DNA of 64,000 nucleotides from Falcatimonas sp. MSJ-15 (GCF_018918265.1 NZ_JAHLQC010000004.1:62001-126000); one strand, 5' to 3'. Shown: positions 25,867 to 35,462, counted from the first letter of the stretch. Notes: generated by a model from the sequence alone, not told the origin. A program made the numbers and translations.

Positions 25867-26036
25867 ATCATTAATGAGGGTCAAAAGGTATTTTGCCTCT
25901 CATTAATAATTAATCAGATTACTACATGCTTCGCATTCCCATAATCTGATCCCACCTCGAAATCCGCTAATTTACTAGCTTGCTTAGTAAATTGCTACTT
26001 TCTCGGTGTGGTGCGGGTCAAAAGTTATCATTAATA
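25867..26036. repeat. multi-hairpin extragenic repeat element, second copy
   Basis: This fills most of the 309-base gap between nudF and the SpoIIM-like gene. It shares GGGTCAAAAG near both ends, a hairpin CAGATTA/TAATCTG whose loop (ACATGCTTCGCATTCCCA) matches the loop at 19865-19883, a third hairpin ATTTACTA/TAGTAAAT inside a CCCACCTCG/CGGTGTGG frame, and GTGCGGGTCAAAAG. The first stem is ATTAATGAG/CTCATTAAT. Stems differ from copy one but remain paired, while loops are kept. No ORF is present. Confidence 0.7.
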
Positions 26037-26077
26037 TTATGAATATTCCTACTTCAAGTATTACTAATAATTGCACA

Positions 26078-26617
26078 TTATCGACAACAATATCTATCTT
26101 TGTATGCCATTATTGCTGCGATTGTCTTAGCATCCTGAATCTTTGACTCATAGATAAGTTCACACAATTCTTCAATTGTATAAGCATATACATCTATATC
26201 TTCATCATCATCAAGATTCTGCGCTGTCTTTACAAAATCATGTGCAACATATACTTCTATCTTCTCATTACAAAAAGCTACAGTCGTTCTAAGAGTTATA
26301 AGTAATTCAAGATTAGTAGATTTATATCCTGTTTCTTCTTCAAGTTCTCTCATTGCTGCATCAATCGGTTTCTCCTCTTTTGAATCAAGCTTTCCTGCCG
26401 GTATCTCAAGAGTATCTCTATCAAGTGCATTACGATACTGTTTTACCATAAGTATTCTTCCATCATCAAGTACCGGAACAACTGCTACTGCTCCAATATG
26501 ATCAATATAATCATATTTTACTATTTTTCCATCAGGACACTTTATTGTATCTTCATAGATATCAATCACATTAGCCTTATAGACAAGTTCTCTGTTCATT
26601 CTTTCAAATCCATTCAT
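26078..26617 (-). CDS. nudF: ADP-ribose pyrophosphatase (Nudix hydrolase)
   Basis: 179 residues. The Nudix box is complete: GKLDSKEEKPIDAAMRELEE followed by ETGY, with the catalytic REL..EE core near residue 95. The preceding GAVAVVPV and KQYRNALDRDTLEIPAG segments are typical of ADP-ribose pyrophosphatases of the NudF type, which hydrolyse ADP-ribose to AMP and ribose-5-phosphate. It is likely upstream of the spoIIM-like and xerD genes in one region. Its exact substrate within the ADP-sugar group is inference. Confidence 0.88.
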   Translation of the reverse strand: MNGFERMNRELVYKANVIDIYEDTIKCPDGKIVKYDYIDHIGAVAVVPVLDDGRILMVKQYRNALDRDTLEIPAGKLDSKEEKPIDAAMRELEEETGYKSTNLELLITLRTTVAFCNEKIEVYVAHDFVKTAQNLDDDEDIDVYAYTIEELCELIYESKIQDAKTIAAIMAYKDRYCCR

Positions 26618-26692
26618 TATAATTATCTCCCTTTTGCATTATTATCGCACAACTAATTGTAAACTTATATTCTCTAACAATTATATAATTAT

Positions 26693-26736
26693 GATGTCAG
26701 GGTCAAAAGCCCCGACTTTGATGCCTACGAATTGCT
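26693..26736. repeat. truncated copy of the extragenic hairpin element
   Basis: 44 bases match 19818-19861 with one difference (A for G in the GATGTC(G/A)GGG start), then the match stops abruptly inside the second hairpin. It lies between nudF and the proC terminator. It shows that the element is repeated at near identity and can be cut internally. Confidence 0.75.
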
Positions 26737-26775
26737 TATAAGTCTACAACACTAGTAATATTATATTTTTTATGC

Positions 26776-26834
26776 AAAAATGTCAACGCAGGCAATAATC
26801 TGAGTGATAACTCAATTTGCCACGTTGACATTTT
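26776..26834 (-). terminator. terminator of proC
   Basis: Stem AAATGTCAACG / CGTTGACATTT continued by GGCAA/TTGCC, with a U-run (TTTTTGC) on the minus strand. It begins 12 bases after the proC stop. Confidence 0.8.
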
Positions 26835-26845
26835 ATATAATAATT

Positions 26846-27643
26846 CTATTTCATATTCTCTGATTTGTTATTGCAAGCTTCTGTCGCTTTCATTATGGCA
26901 TTTCTAAAACCATATTCTTCAAGTGCTTCAACTCCACATATTGTTGTTCCACCTGGTGAACATACTTTATCTTTTAAAACTGCAGGATGTTCTCTTGTCT
27001 CTAATACCATCTTAGCTGCACCCTCCACAGTCTTTGCTACCATAACGTATGCTTTATCTCTTGGAATTCCAAGTTTAACAACACTGTCTGCTAATGCTTC
27101 AATGAACATATATACATACGCTGGTGAACTTCCACTTGCACATGTAACAGCTCCCATAAGCTTCTCCGGAACTTCAGCAACCATTCCAAAAGAATTAAAG
27201 AACTTATTAAGCACTTCTATCTCTTCTCTGGAAAATTCAGCTCTATTATATGATATTCCTGTCATTCCTGCACCTAACATTGCCGGTGTATTAGGCATTG
27301 CTCTTACTATTCTTGCTGGTACTCCAAGAGCATCTCTTAAATGTTCAATTGATACACCCGGTGCTAATGATATAATAATATTATCCGGTGTAATTATATT
27401 ACGAATGTTCTTAATTACTGTATCATATACCTGTGGTTTTACAGCAAGTACAATATATTTTGCCGAATTGGCACATTCAGCATTACTGTCAACAAATCTG
27501 ACACCTGTCTTCTCATATACAGCAGCTTTCTTCTCAGGGGTTGCACATGAGAACACTATCTCGGCTCTGTCAAATACTTTTAAAGCACCTAAAAGCATTG
27601 CATAACCCATATTACCCATTCCAATAAATCCTATAGAAGCCAT
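26846..27643 (-). CDS. proC: pyrroline-5-carboxylate reductase
   Basis: 265 residues. The N-terminal Rossmann domain starts with IGFIGMGNMGYAM (dinucleotide loop), and the C-terminal dimerisation domain carries the ProC signature, here HPAVLKDKVCSPGGTTICGVEALEE near 218-242 (shown in parts: VCSPGGTTI). It reduces pyrroline-5-carboxylate to proline with NAD(P)H. It stands alone between its terminator and the aspartate aminotransferase gene, 68 bases away; proA/proB are not in the window. Confidence 0.95.
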   Translation of the reverse strand: MASIGFIGMGNMGYAMLLGALKVFDRAEIVFSCATPEKKAAVYEKTGVRFVDSNAECANSAKYIVLAVKPQVYDTVIKNIRNIITPDNIIISLAPGVSIEHLRDALGVPARIVRAMPNTPAMLGAGMTGISYNRAEFSREEIEVLNKFFNSFGMVAEVPEKLMGAVTCASGSSPAYVYMFIEALADSVVKLGIPRDKAYVMVAKTVEGAAKMVLETREHPAVLKDKVCSPGGTTICGVEALEEYGFRNAIMKATEACNNKSENMK

Positions 27644-27711
27644 TATGTCATCTCTTTTCGTATATTTTATGAACTACCATCACCTAAAGGTAGTGAGTTT
27701 TACGCTCTAAC

Positions 27712-28908
27712 TTATAAAGATTTTAAGAAACTTTCTATTCTGTCTAATCCTTTTTCAATCTGCTCAAGTGAGATAGCATATGAAAGTCTTATATGATCAT
27801 CGAATCCAAAATCTGCACATGGAATTACAGCAACATTATAATCTTCAATAAGAATTCTTGCAAATTCTGCACTTGTTCCAATTACTTTACCCTTATATTC
27901 TTTTTTAAGAGCTTCACCAAGATCTATGAATACATAGAAAGCACCAAGTGGTTCTAATGCATCTACAAGTGGCATCTTGCTGATTCTGTTATACATATAC
28001 TGTCTTCTCTTGTCAAATTCCTTAACCATAGCTAAAACTGTATCCTGTGGACCATTTAAAGCTTCTGTTGTAGCTTTCTGTGCTATTGAGTTAGGATTAG
28101 ATGTCTGGTGACTCTGAATACTGCTCATAAGCTTAGCAATCTCAGCACTAGAACCAGTATAACCAATTCTCCATCCAGTCATAGCATAACTCTTAGATAC
28201 TCCACTTACAGTAATTGTTCTCTTATATATCTCTTCGCCAAGTGATGCTATACTTACATGTTCATTACCATTATAAACAAGATGTTCATACATCTCATCT
28301 GATACAACATAGATGTCATTATCTACAACATATTTTGCAATTGCTTCAAGTTCTTCTCTTGTATATATCATACCTGTTGGATTGTTAGGTGTGTTAAGTA
28401 TAAGAGCTTTTGTCTTGTCAGTTGTAACTGCCTGAAGCTGTTCAACTGTAACTTTGTATCCCTGTTCCTTACCACCACGAACGAATACTGGAACACCATC
28501 AGCAAGTTTAACTATCTCAGGATAGCTTAACCAATATGGTGCTGGAATAATAACTTCGTCACCTGGGTTTAAAATAGCAGAAAATACATTAGTAAGTGAA
28601 TGTTTACCGCCATTGCTGATTACGATCTGATTAGGTTCATAGTTAAGTTTGTTGAATTCTTTAAATTTTCTGCATACAGCTTCCTTAAGTTCATTAGTTC
28701 CTGATGCAGGAGTATATTTAGTAAAACCTGATTCAATTGCTTCAATTGCAACTTTATTAATATTCTCAGGAGTATTAAAGTCAGGTTCACCTGCTCCAAA
28801 ACCTACAACGTCAAGTCCCTGTGCCTTAAGTTCCTTTGCCTTTGCAGTAATAGCTAATGTTGATGAAGGTTTAACCTTCTTTGCTTTGTTTGATAATGTT
28901 AATGACAT
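27712..28908 (-). CDS. class I pyridoxal-phosphate aminotransferase (aspartate aminotransferase, type Ib)
   Basis: 398 residues from ATG 28908; a GTG five codons earlier is in frame, but AAGGTGG gives proper spacing only to the ATG. Landmarks are GFGAGEPDFNTP near the N-terminus, YTPASGTNELKEAV, NTPNNPTGMIY, SDEMYEHLVY, and the PLP lysine in SGVSKSYAMTGWRIGY. This pattern is that of subgroup I-gamma/Ib aspartate aminotransferases, interconverting aspartate and oxaloacetate with glutamate/2-oxoglutarate. Prephenate or aromatic substrates are possible in this subgroup. Confidence 0.9.
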   Translation of the reverse strand: MSLTLSNKAKKVKPSSTLAITAKAKELKAQGLDVVGFGAGEPDFNTPENINKVAIEAIESGFTKYTPASGTNELKEAVCRKFKEFNKLNYEPNQIVISNGGKHSLTNVFSAILNPGDEVIIPAPYWLSYPEIVKLADGVPVFVRGGKEQGYKVTVEQLQAVTTDKTKALILNTPNNPTGMIYTREELEAIAKYVVDNDIYVVSDEMYEHLVYNGNEHVSIASLGEEIYKRTITVSGVSKSYAMTGWRIGYTGSSAEIAKLMSSIQSHQTSNPNSIAQKATTEALNGPQDTVLAMVKEFDKRRQYMYNRISKMPLVDALEPLGAFYVFIDLGEALKKEYKGKVIGTSAEFARILIEDYNVAVIPCADFGFDDHIRLSYAISLEQIEKGLDRIESFLKSL

Positions 28909-29094
28909 TACTAATTGCACCACCTTAATAATATTTTCAATAATTCTTTACTCTAATAAAGCTTTTATCATTGTAATACAGGTTACACATTTTTGCAAGT
29001 TTTAAATGAAAAAAATTCATTTTATTTTTTCATTTGTTGCCTAATAATCGTAACTATATTACAACTTTTAATTAATATTTATTAGTTATTCTTC

Positions 29095-30522
29095 TTAAAT
29101 GGTTGATTTTTTTAACACTGCAACATATCTATCTATATAATCTGTAAGCACGTATCCCTTTTTCTGTGCCTGTTCGATAACTTCATCACCATTTTTTTCC
29201 CAGCTTTTTCTAAGATCAACAACTATATAATCTTCCTTATATCTGTTATCGAATTTGTAAATCTGCCGTCTGAGCGATAATTTTGGAACATATCCTGAAT
29301 GACTCTCCACTGATGCTTCTTCCGGAATTTTTGCAAGAACGTCATCTACTTCTTGCAAAATATCATAATCACTTATGTACATATCAAGATATCTTAACTT
29401 AGAACTCATTGTTGAATCTGTTATTAACACTGATGCAATAATAGCAAGAATAATTACGCCATGCATAATATCTCTCCGTCTTTCCTTATATTCACAATAA
29501 TTAATAACAGCCAGATAAAATAGCATTGCACAGCTTCCGTATGTATATTGAAAATATATTGAATGTTGATACTTATAGTCTGAAAGCATATTAACAAGCA
29601 CAAATGGTATAACAAGAATCCATTTTGACCATTTATTATTAATAAGTGGCAAAAATCCAAGTGGCATCATTACCTGTAGCAGGAATACTATCTTATCTTC
29701 TGTAATCATCTCTTTAACTGCATATACCGGATTGACCATAACAGTTTTTATGACACCAACAAGTCCAAGTGAATCATCATACATAAGATTACTGAATCTG
29801 TTAGTCATTATTCCTATTCCATATTTTTTCATTAATGTTGTCACTGTCATAAAATAGACAACTGACATTATAAATACTGTCATCCCATATTTGTATTCTT
29901 TTTTATAAAAAATAAAAAACAGACCTAAACAAGCTGCATATACCGGCGCATCTTCCTTTACCATACATAATAATATTGCAAATAACATTGATGCTTTGTA
30001 TTTTCTCATCTCAAGGAAATATATCATCCACAGTATTATAACTGTAAGGAATTTATTCTCGTGAAAATCATAAAAACATCCTCCGATAAATGCTGGAAAC
30101 AAGCAGTACATAAGTGAAAAGATCCATATCTCTTTATCTGTCATATTATATTTTCTGCATATCTTATAAAGCGGAATTATTCCACTTATAACAATTATTG
30201 CCTGACACACTAAGAGTGTAATCTGAGAGGCAAATATCTTATAGACCGGCAGTATCGTATAGAATATTGGTGACACATGTACTGCAAAATGTGACATATA
30301 CATATTACGTTCAGCTGTTGTTACCGGCAAAAAAGTCTTATCCATATAATAATACATCTGTGAAAACAGTCCAAAATCAAATGTTCCACTATAATTACAC
30401 AGGTATCTTAATACTGTAAGACCAGCAACAAACAAAAGCCACAATATAATCTGAATTGTAATAAACATCTTAATTGTCAATGATGTCATACGAATATTAA
30501 TCTTAGTATCCTTTTCATTCAT
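29095..30522 (-). CDS. DUF2079-family polytopic membrane protein
   Basis: 475 residues from ATG 30522 (AGGAGAG 10 bases upstream; the longer frame is rejected). At least nine membrane helices. DUF2079 traits are TFDFGLFSQMYYYMDKTF, then MSHFAVHVSPIFYTILPVY and CFYDFHENKFLTVIILW; this family is distantly related to membrane glycosyltransferases of the GT-C type, and the short acidic motifs in the first loop agree with that. A soluble C-terminal domain (from about residue 395) is extracytoplasmic or cytoplasmic. Function unknown. It is preceded by a small membrane protein gene with a 16-base gap. Confidence 0.75.
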   Translation of the reverse strand: MNEKDTKINIRMTSLTIKMFITIQIILWLLFVAGLTVLRYLCNYSGTFDFGLFSQMYYYMDKTFLPVTTAERNMYMSHFAVHVSPIFYTILPVYKIFASQITLLVCQAIIVISGIIPLYKICRKYNMTDKEIWIFSLMYCLFPAFIGGCFYDFHENKFLTVIILWMIYFLEMRKYKASMLFAILLCMVKEDAPVYAACLGLFFIFYKKEYKYGMTVFIMSVVYFMTVTTLMKKYGIGIMTNRFSNLMYDDSLGLVGVIKTVMVNPVYAVKEMITEDKIVFLLQVMMPLGFLPLINNKWSKWILVIPFVLVNMLSDYKYQHSIYFQYTYGSCAMLFYLAVINYCEYKERRRDIMHGVIILAIIASVLITDSTMSSKLRYLDMYISDYDILQEVDDVLAKIPEEASVESHSGYVPKLSLRRQIYKFDNRYKEDYIVVDLRKSWEKNGDEVIEQAQKKGYVLTDYIDRYVAVLKKSTI

Positions 30523-30538
30523 ACTTCTGTCTTCTCTC

Positions 30539-30838
30539 CTATCTGTTAACAAATACAATTATGCAATATAATATACTCACAAATGCAAGCAGTTTTTTTT
30601 CGTTAATCCGCTTCATTCTGTCAATTCTAAACATTATAATATTAATCAATACAAAGCATATAAGATACATTGCAAAATTAACACTTTCAACAAATTCAAG
30701 CGTAATTGCTGTTGCATCAGAAACTATAACATATAGCATATTATCTATAAACCACGATGCAATCATCATATATATAATTCGTGTCTGATATTCATCTTCC
30801 TTGATAAAGCGAATAATATTATCTTTTATTTTCACCAT
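30539..30838 (-). CDS. small membrane protein, unknown
   Basis: 99 residues, not recognised. Two or three hydrophobic segments are visible: around YMMIASWFIDNMLYVIV, MYLICFVLINIIMF and LLAFVSILYCIIVFV, each bounded by charged loops rich in Lys and Arg. It ends 16 bases before the DUF2079 start and shares its transcript, so it may be a partner of that protein. Start ATG 30838 is followed by a charged amphipathic N-terminus (KIKDNIIRFIKEDEY). Confidence 0.6.
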   Translation of the reverse strand: MVKIKDNIIRFIKEDEYQTRIIYMMIASWFIDNMLYVIVSDATAITLEFVESVNFAMYLICFVLINIIMFRIDRMKRINEKKLLAFVSILYCIIVFVNR

Positions 30839-30860
30839 AATACATTCCTTTCTATGTTTC

Positions 30861-31021
30861 TACTTTTCATGCTTTCGTTTTTTTATACTTTAACTTTTCA
30901 TACTTTCGTATTTTTTATACTTTTACTTTTTTCATACTTTCGTATTTTCTAAGCTTTTACTTTTCATACTTTCGTATTTCTTATACTTTTACTTTTTCAT
31001 ACTTTCGTATTTTCTAAGCTT
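30861..31021. repeat. tandem array, about 32-bp unit
   Basis: Five copies built on TACTTTTCATACTTTCGTAT with two alternating tails (TTATACTT and CTAAGCTT), so a 65-base pair of units is itself repeated. It occupies the 338-base gap between the small membrane protein gene and rny; the rest of the gap holds the rny terminator. Confidence 0.8.
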
Positions 31022-31106
31022 TTTATTATATAATCATCAATGATAGATATGATATCTAATTGTCAATATATTATTCTATTCATTGATTTACCGGCATATT
31101 AACTAA

Positions 31107-31157
31107 AAAGGCTTAACACCAGATACATCAGTTATGATGTATCTGAGATAAGCCTTT
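31107..31157 (-). terminator. terminator of rny
   Basis: Nested stems AAAGGCTTA/TAAGCCTTT and AGATACATCA/TGATGTATCT, with a U-run on the minus strand. It starts 20 bases after the rny stop codon. Confidence 0.85.
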
Positions 31158-31176
31158 CTCTGTTTTTATTATGATT

Positions 31177-32733
31177 TTATTTAGCGTAGTCTACTACTCG
31201 TGACTCTCTTATAACATTCACTTTAATCTGACCTGGATATTCTAATTCATTCTCAATCTGTTTAGAAATATCTCTTGCAAGTAATACCATATCAGTATCA
31301 CTGATCATCTCTGGAACTACCATAATACGAATCTCTCTACCTGCCTGGATAGCAAAAGATTTATCAACTCCTTTAAAAGAGTTAGTAATATCTTCTAACT
31401 GTGTTAATCTGTTAGTATAAGTTTCAAGTGTTTCACGACGTGCGCCTGGTCTTGCTGCTGATATTGTATCGGCAGCCTGAACTATACAGGCAATTAAACT
31501 TTCTGGTTCTACATCACCGTGATGTGCTTCAACAGCGTTAATAATAATAGGTGACTCTTTATACTTACGACAAAGATCTACACCTATCTGAATATGTGAG
31601 CCTTCCATCTCATGATCCACAGACTTACCAATGTCATGTAATAGACCTGCTCTCTTTGCAAGTCTTACATCAACACCAACTTCTGCTGCAAGTAATCCTG
31701 ATAACTGTGCAACTTCGATAGAATGTTTTAATGCATTTTGACCATAGCTTGTTCTGAATTTCATCTTACCAAGAAGTTTTACTAATTCCGGATGAATTCC
31801 ATGTACGCCAACTTCTAAAGTGGCATTCTCTCCTTCTTCTCTAATCATTACTTCAACTTCTTTTTGAGCTTTCTCAACCATCTCTTCGATTCTGGCTGGA
31901 TGAATTCTTCCATCAACAATAAGCTTTTCGAGTGCAATTCTTGCGATCTCACGTCTAATTGGATCAAATGCTGACAAAATTACTGCCTCTGGAGTATCAT
32001 CAATAATCAAATCAACACCTGTCATAGTCTCAAGTGTTCTGATGTTACGTCCTTCTCTACCAATAATTCTGCCTTTCATCTCATCATTAGGAAGCTGAAC
32101 AACAGAAATTGTTGTCTCGGCTACATGATCAGCAGCACATTTCTGTATTGCTGTAACAACATATTCTTTCGCTTTTTTACTAGCTTCTTCTTTTGCCTGA
32201 TTCTCCATCTCTTTAATAAGAACGGCAGTATCATGCTTCACTTCATCTTCAACAGTCTTCAAAAGAAAATCTTTTGCCTGTTCGGAGGTTAATCCTGAGA
32301 TTCTCTCTAATTCCTGTACTCTCTTTTCACTAAGTTCTTCAACTTCAGCCTTCTTACGATTAAGCTCATCTTCTCTCTTAGATAAGAATGATTCTTTCTT
32401 CTCAATCGCTTCTGACTTTCTGTCTAAAGATTCTTCCTTAGATAAAACTCGTCTCTCATATCGCTGTATCTCAGCTCTTCTTTCTTTAGTCTCTCTCTCA
32501 AGCTCATTTTTAGTCTTAAGAGACTCTTCTTTTGCTTCCAAAAGAGCTTCTCTTTTCTTAGTCTCAGCGGTCTTAAGCGCCTCATCTATTATTTCTCTTG
32601 CTTTGTCATCTGCATTACCAATCTTTGCTTCAAAAGTCTTCTTCTGATTGGATGAAGCGACAACCCAAGTAATAGGAACAACTACCAAAAGTGTAATAAC
32701 TACAGCTAAAATAATAATAATAATAACTGGCAC
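31177..32733 (-). CDS. rny: ribonuclease Y
   Basis: 518 residues from a GTG start with AAGGAGGTG seven bases upstream. Order: N-terminal membrane helix ([23 protein letters not shown]), a long charged coiled coil (about 30-200), KH domain with [11 protein letters not shown], and HD phosphohydrolase domain with [12 protein letters not shown] and EAHHGD. RNase Y is a membrane-bound endonuclease that starts mRNA decay in Gram-positive bacteria. It has its own promoter and terminator next to recX-recA, the usual clostridial order. Confidence 0.97.
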   Translation of the reverse strand: MPVIIIIILAVVITLLVVVPITWVVASSNQKKTFEAKIGNADDKAREIIDEALKTAETKKREALLEAKEESLKTKNELERETKERRAEIQRYERRVLSKEESLDRKSEAIEKKESFLSKREDELNRKKAEVEELSEKRVQELERISGLTSEQAKDFLLKTVEDEVKHDTAVLIKEMENQAKEEASKKAKEYVVTAIQKCAADHVAETTISVVQLPNDEMKGRIIGREGRNIRTLETMTGVDLIIDDTPEAVILSAFDPIRREIARIALEKLIVDGRIHPARIEEMVEKAQKEVEVMIREEGENATLEVGVHGIHPELVKLLGKMKFRTSYGQNALKHSIEVAQLSGLLAAEVGVDVRLAKRAGLLHDIGKSVDHEMEGSHIQIGVDLCRKYKESPIIINAVEAHHGDVEPESLIACIVQAADTISAARPGARRETLETYTNRLTQLEDITNSFKGVDKSFAIQAGREIRIMVVPEMISDTDMVLLARDISKQIENELEYPGQIKVNVIRESRVVDYAK

Positions 32734-32780
32734 AGGAGCACCTCCTTATTTAGTTTTCATTGTACAAATACAACATATAA

Positions 32781-32809
32781 ATTTTATACTTTTTTCGTTA
32801 AAGTGTCAA
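32781..32809 (-). promoter_or_regulatory. promoter of rny
   Basis: Minus strand TTGACA (32809-32804), 17-base spacer, TAAAAT (32786-32781), about 48 bases before the start codon. Confidence 0.7.
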
Positions 32810-32903
32810 GTAGTGGCTAACATTTTTCCACTTTGATAACTAACATTTTTCTATGTTTTTTATGTATTATTTGATTTTTATTTAAATTGCACAAAAATAT
32901 ATA

Positions 32904-33512
32904 TCAATTTTCTCTATAATCACTATCATGAATTATATGACTTATGTCGTTATAATTAAAGCCTTTTCTTAATAGATATTGATACATTTTTCTTCGTTCA
33001 TTAATATCTGCTGTTTCATCATTATACTTCTTCTTAGCTATAAGATTCCTAATTGCTTCTAATTCATCATAATCATCTGGTATCGATTCAAGCGCCTGTT
33101 CTTTATCAATTCCTTTTTGAAGAAGTTCATTAACAACCTGTTTTCTGCTCTTATTTTTCATTCTATATTCAACATAGCTATCTGCATATCTGCTATCATC
33201 AATATATCTGTATGACTTAAGATATTCTATGGTATTATCAATAGTATCTTCGGGATAAAAACCTTGCTTTAACTTATCTCTTAACTGTTTTTCTGTCTTA
33301 TCTACCTTTTTTAATATATTCATTGCTCTTAATTTGCAACGCTTATCAATAACTTTATTAAGTATCTCGTCATATACTTCTTCTGTTATCTCTTCACCAA
33401 CTTTTATCTTATACCTTCGCATCTCACCAAGATATAAAGGAAAGGCATATTCCTCATCAATATATACCTTCGATCTTTTCTTATCTATTGGTAAAATATC
33501 TGTTATAATCAT
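32904..33512 (-). CDS. recX: RecX-family regulator of RecA
   Basis: 202 residues, longer than E. coli RecX as in other Firmicutes. Three-helix RecX repeats are visible: ILKKVDKTEKQLRDKLKQGF, then YLKSYRYIDDSRYADSYVEYR and RKQVVNELLQKGID, ending with YQYLLRKGFNYNDISHII. RecX binds RecA filaments and limits or modulates them. It follows recA by 37 bases, so it should share the SOS-controlled transcript. Confidence 0.9.
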   Translation of the reverse strand: MIITDILPIDKKRSKVYIDEEYAFPLYLGEMRRYKIKVGEEITEEVYDEILNKVIDKRCKLRAMNILKKVDKTEKQLRDKLKQGFYPEDTIDNTIEYLKSYRYIDDSRYADSYVEYRMKNKSRKQVVNELLQKGIDKEQALESIPDDYDELEAIRNLIAKKKYNDETADINERRKMYQYLLRKGFNYNDISHIIHDSDYREN

Positions 33513-33549
33513 ATACCTTTCCTCATCTTTCTACTACTTATAGTTCTTA

Positions 33550-34632
33550 TTATTTGTCTGTCTTTTCTGCAGCATCTTTAGTCTCAGCTGTTTTCTTTGT
33601 CTTAGAGTCTGTATTATCTTTGGCAGGCTCTTCTCCACCATTAAGTCCATAATGTGTACGAACTTTCTTCTCTACTTCTTCCATAACTTCAGGATGTTCC
33701 TTAAGATATGTCTTAGCATTCTCACGTCCCTGTCCAATCTTGGCATCATTGTATGCATACCATGCACCACTCTTAACTATAATTCCAAGTTCTGATGCAA
33801 GATCAAGTACATCACCCTCTGTTGATATACCCTGACCGAACATAATATCAAATTCTGCTTCTTTAAAAGGTGGAGCAATCTTATTCTTAACTACTTTTAC
33901 TCTTGTTCTGTTACCAATAACTTCTCCGCCTTGCTTAAGTGATTCAATTCTTCTTACATCCATACGTATTGATGAATAGAACTTAAGTGCACGTCCACCT
34001 GTTGTTGTCTCAGGATTACCAAACATAACACCAACTTTTTCTCTTAACTGGTTAATAAATATTACAATACAGTTCGTCTTACTTACAACAGCTGTAAGCT
34101 TTCTAAGTGCCTGTGACATAAGTCTTGCCTGAAGACCTACATGAGAATCTCCCATATCGCCATCAATCTCTGCCTTTGGTACAAGTGCCGCAACTGAATC
34201 GACAATAATTATATCTACTGCACCTGAACGAACCATAGTCTCTGTAATCTCAAGAGCCTGTTCTCCATTATCCGGCTGTGATATATATAGATTATCAATA
34301 TCTACACCAATGTTCCTTGCGTATGCAGGATCAAGTGCATGCTCAGCATCTATGAATCCGGCAATTCCACCATTCTTCTGAACTTCTGCAACCATATGAA
34401 GTGCTACTGTTGTCTTACCACTTGATTCAGGTCCATATATCTCAACAATTCTTCCTCTTGGAACACCACCGAGTCCTAACGCAATATCAAGGCTTAATGA
34501 ACCTGTTGGAACTGTCTCAACATTCATATTGGCATTGGAATCACCAAGTTTCATTACTGAACCTTTACCAAACTGTCTTTCTATCTGTGATAATGCCGCT
34601 TCTAATGCTTTTGTCTTTTCTTCTTTTCCCAT
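33550..34632 (-). CDS. recA: recombinase RecA
   Basis: 360 residues from ATG 34632 (GGAGG at good spacing); a 14-codon upstream extension crosses the SOS box and is rejected. Motifs are the Walker [27 protein letters not shown], the L1 region and the L2 region [16 protein letters not shown]. The C-terminal tail is charged. RecA forms filaments on single-stranded DNA for recombination and for LexA cleavage. A LexA-type box and sigma-A promoter lie directly upstream. Confidence 0.98.
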   Translation of the reverse strand: MGKEEKTKALEAALSQIERQFGKGSVMKLGDSNANMNVETVPTGSLSLDIALGLGGVPRGRIVEIYGPESSGKTTVALHMVAEVQKNGGIAGFIDAEHALDPAYARNIGVDIDNLYISQPDNGEQALEITETMVRSGAVDIIIVDSVAALVPKAEIDGDMGDSHVGLQARLMSQALRKLTAVVSKTNCIVIFINQLREKVGVMFGNPETTTGGRALKFYSSIRMDVRRIESLKQGGEVIGNRTRVKVVKNKIAPPFKEAEFDIMFGQGISTEGDVLDLASELGIIVKSGAWYAYNDAKIGQGRENAKTYLKEHPEVMEEVEKKVRTHYGLNGGEEPAKDNTDSKTKKTAETKDAAEKTDK

Positions 34633-34657
34633 TATTAATATCCTCCTTCTCACATAT

Positions 34658-34669
34658 GAACTAACGTTC
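34658..34669. promoter_or_regulatory. LexA (DinR) SOS box of recA
   Basis: GAACTAACGTTC, an exact match to the Gram-positive GAAC-N4-GTTC core, lying between the -10 box and the start codon where bound LexA would block transcription. A second, weaker site GAAC-ATTT-GTAC overlaps the promoter spacer. Confidence 0.75.
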
Positions 34670-34683
34670 GCCAACTGTTTACA

Positions 34684-34712
34684 ATTTTAGTACAAATGTT
34701 CTCTTTTGTCAA
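34684..34712 (-). promoter_or_regulatory. promoter of recA
   Basis: Minus strand TTGACA (34712-34707), 17-base spacer, TAAAAT (34689-34684). The expected start point falls just upstream of the SOS box. Confidence 0.75.
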
Positions 34713-34916
34713 TAACATTTTACATTCATTCTATATTAAAATATTGTGGAATAGATTTTGGCGAACGCCAATTAAAGATTTTTAAAATTCTAAAGCTTCT
34801 CTAGTCTATCATAATAACTTTTATTTGTAAAGTTATTTATTATTTTCTTTAATAGTCATTATTGCTTTCTTTAATATAATCGTCTGACTGCCAAAACATA
34901 TCCCGCTTCATTTCTA

Positions 34917-35462
34917 TTACTTACTAATCCGTCTAAGATGCACACGTCTGCTATCCATTCCATCATATAACATAGCTCTGATCTTCATATAATCATCATC
35001 TTTACATGCTTTCTTTGAAATTGTTATGAATAAATCTCTGTTAAAATATATAAGTAATACACTTTTTAATTCATACACCATATATATGTCTCTTATTCTT
35101 GAACTTGTATATGTTGTCTCATCCTTTGGTCTGGCTTTTATCATATTATTCTCTATATCTATCTCCCAGTTTGTTATATCCTTCTCATATGACTTCTTAG
35201 CAAGACGCTTAATCTTAGCTATACAAAATGGACGGTATACAAATGGAGCTAATATTATCGCCCACTGAGTTCCATAATATGTATTGCGTACAAAGATACT
35301 ATATAGCATTATTGCTATTCCAAGTAATACTACTGCCGTAAGATAATAATCCATTTTCTTTTTTTTCATAAAAAACCATTTTTGTATATCTGTATATTCT
35401 TCTAGTGATATCTCTTCATTAAAATTAATCTTCATATAATTTTTCTCACTCTCCAAATCCAT
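34917..35462 (-). CDS. YcxB-like membrane protein
   Basis: About 181 residues; several in-frame ATGs exist (35480, 35462, 35435). I use 35462 because AGGT lies 6 bases upstream, although MKINFNEEISLEEYTDIQKW from 35435 looks like the family's usual start. The protein has two membrane helices (YLTAVVLLGIAIMLYSIFV and an ILAPFVYRP region), then a soluble C-terminal domain with the WEIDIENNMIKAR and FITISKKA strands of YcxB-like proteins (PF14317). Function unknown. It sits between cinA and recA, an insertion into the usual cinA-recA order. Confidence 0.65.
   Translation of the reverse strand: MDLESEKNYMKINFNEEISLEEYTDIQKWFFMKKKKMDYYLTAVVLLGIAIMLYSIFVRNTYYGTQWAIILAPFVYRPFCIAKIKRLAKKSYEKDITNWEIDIENNMIKARPKDETTYTSSRIRDIYMVYELKSVLLIYFNRDLFITISKKACKDDDYMKIRAMLYDGMDSRRVHLRRISK

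Noticed and set aside
26865..27605. 246-codon plus-strand frame opposite proC
   Set aside because: Long antisense frame without domain or ribosome site; proC on the other strand is complete with both family motifs.
30861..31021. Possible CRISPR array
   Set aside because: Units are contiguous with no unique spacers and no cas gene is in the window; this is a simple tandem array.
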